From Syntrophobacteria bacterium (lineage in GTDB: Bacteria > Desulfobacterota > Syntrophobacteria > JARFUL01), in assembly GCA_029289015.1 (NCBI GenBank), contig JARFUL010000036.1, positions 1-5,787 of the forward strand: a DNA stretch of 5,787 nt, in the 5' to 3' direction. Below are positions 5,264 through 5,787 of this stretch, piece after piece; position 1 is the stretch's first letter, and each line of letters opens with the position of its first letter. Below the pieces are notes generated by a model. It was not told where the DNA came from. It searched no databases and saw nothing but the letters and a program-made list of their open reading frames with translations. The position numbers were made by a program, and so were the translations under genes.

Positions 5264-5787
5264 ATGGTGAAAACAACGGAAAACCGACCCAAGGGCCCCG
5301 GCTGCTCCAGGGGTTGGCTGAGGCCCGTGCTCGGCATCCTCGCGGTGCTCTTTGCCTTCTCCCTTGCGGGGTGCGGCTGGTTCGGGGCCAAGAAGGAGCT
5401 CTCCGCAAAGGAGCTCATGTCCGAAGCCCTCGACGAGATGAGCCAGGAGCGGTTCACCGACGCGGTGGCAAAGCTCTCCAAGGTCAAGGAGCGCTACCCC
5501 TACTCCAAGTACGCGCTCCTGGCTGAGCTCAAGATAGCGGACGCGCACTACAGGTCCCGTTCGTTCCAGCAGGCCGCGGCCGCATACGAGGAGTTCTACA
5601 AGCTCCACCCCAGGAACCAGGCGGTGCCCTACGCGCTCTACCAGATAGGCATGTGCCACTTCAAGCAGATCTCCACCGTGGACCGCGACCAGGGCCCTGC
5701 GGAGCGCGCGCTCGTCGCGTTCGAGCGCCTCATAAAGTCCTTCCATGACTCCCCCTACTCCCAGCGCGCGATAAAGCACGTCGAGAA
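5264..5787 (+). CDS. bamD: Outer-membrane assembly lipoprotein BamD, 5' part (runs off the window)
   Basis: BamD is the essential lipoprotein of the BAM complex that folds beta-barrel proteins into the outer membrane. It acts at the periplasmic face as a TPR scaffold binding BamA. The first 174 residues are present, about two-thirds of a typical protein. A basic n-region and hydrophobic stretch (about 19-36) end in the lipobox LAGC, with the lipidated cysteine at Cys37. Gly38 follows it, so there is no inner-membrane retention Asp at +2. TPR-like helix pairs follow at about 47-82, 83-118 and 121-165. Family signatures include ERYPYSKYA (76-84), LYQIGMCHF (125-133), STVDRDQ (137-143) and FHDSPYSQRA (160-169). 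The STVDRDQ stretch sits in the third repeat, as in BamD. The 20-residue n-region before the hydrophobic core is rather long but the start has a good ribosome site. The reading frame stays open to the window edge. Linkage to trxAB suggests one housekeeping transcription unit. Confidence 0.92.
   Translation, partial: MVKTTENRPKGPGCSRGWLRPVLGILAVLFAFSLAGCGWFGAKKELSAKELMSEALDEMSQERFTDAVAKLSKVKERYPYSKYALLAELKIADAHYRSRSFQQAAAAYEEFYKLHPRNQAVPYALYQIGMCHFKQISTVDRDQGPAERALVAFERLIKSFHDSPYSQRAIKHVE

Noticed and set aside
5014..5526. A 170-codon plus-strand frame bridging trxB and bamD
   Set aside because: It is an out-of-frame reading of both genes, Arg/Gly-rich, while both true frames have family motifs and ribosome sites.

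Overview
The window reads as an ordinary, GC-rich chromosomal housekeeping segment from a Gram-negative bacterium. An outer-membrane assembly lipoprotein (BamD) and the bacterial methylerythritol-phosphate enzyme IspG show a diderm bacterium. GC-rich coding with frequent ATA and AGG codons, together with an archaeal/eukaryotic-type prolyl-tRNA synthetase, would fit a Desulfobacterota-, Nitrospirota- or candidate-phylum-like lineage. The sequence alone does not fix the taxon, and this placement is inference.

Layout: two divergent transcription units flank a 275-bp intergenic region (3608-3882). The leftward (minus-strand) unit is ispG (GTG start at 3607), then proS, which overlaps ispG by an ATGA, then a tandem-GNAT acetyltransferase gene after an 88-bp gap. 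Left of it, positions 1-64 are strikingly AT-rich (13 G/C of 64 by hand count). At the very edge they carry a strong minus-strand Shine-Dalgarno sequence, so another leftward gene probably starts just outside the window. The rightward unit is trxA, trxB and bamD; bamD runs off the right edge after 174 full codons.

The intergenic region holds two plausible sigma70-type promoters back to back. TTGCTG-17-TACAAT reads left into ispG, and TTGACA-17-TTAAAT reads right into trxA. A 13-bp AT-rich palindrome lies in the trxA leader.

How the genes work together: IspG makes HMBPP for isoprenoid synthesis. ProS charges tRNA-Pro. TrxB uses NADPH to keep TrxA reduced. BamD is a lipoprotein scaffold of the outer-membrane beta-barrel assembly machine. 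The GNAT protein has no identifiable substrate. I see no mobile element, CRISPR array, rRNA or tRNA gene, or defence system, and no strong candidate for an undescribed system. The points most worth a second look are the non-canonical ProS type sitting beside ispG, the trxAB-bamD linkage, and the AT-rich left edge.
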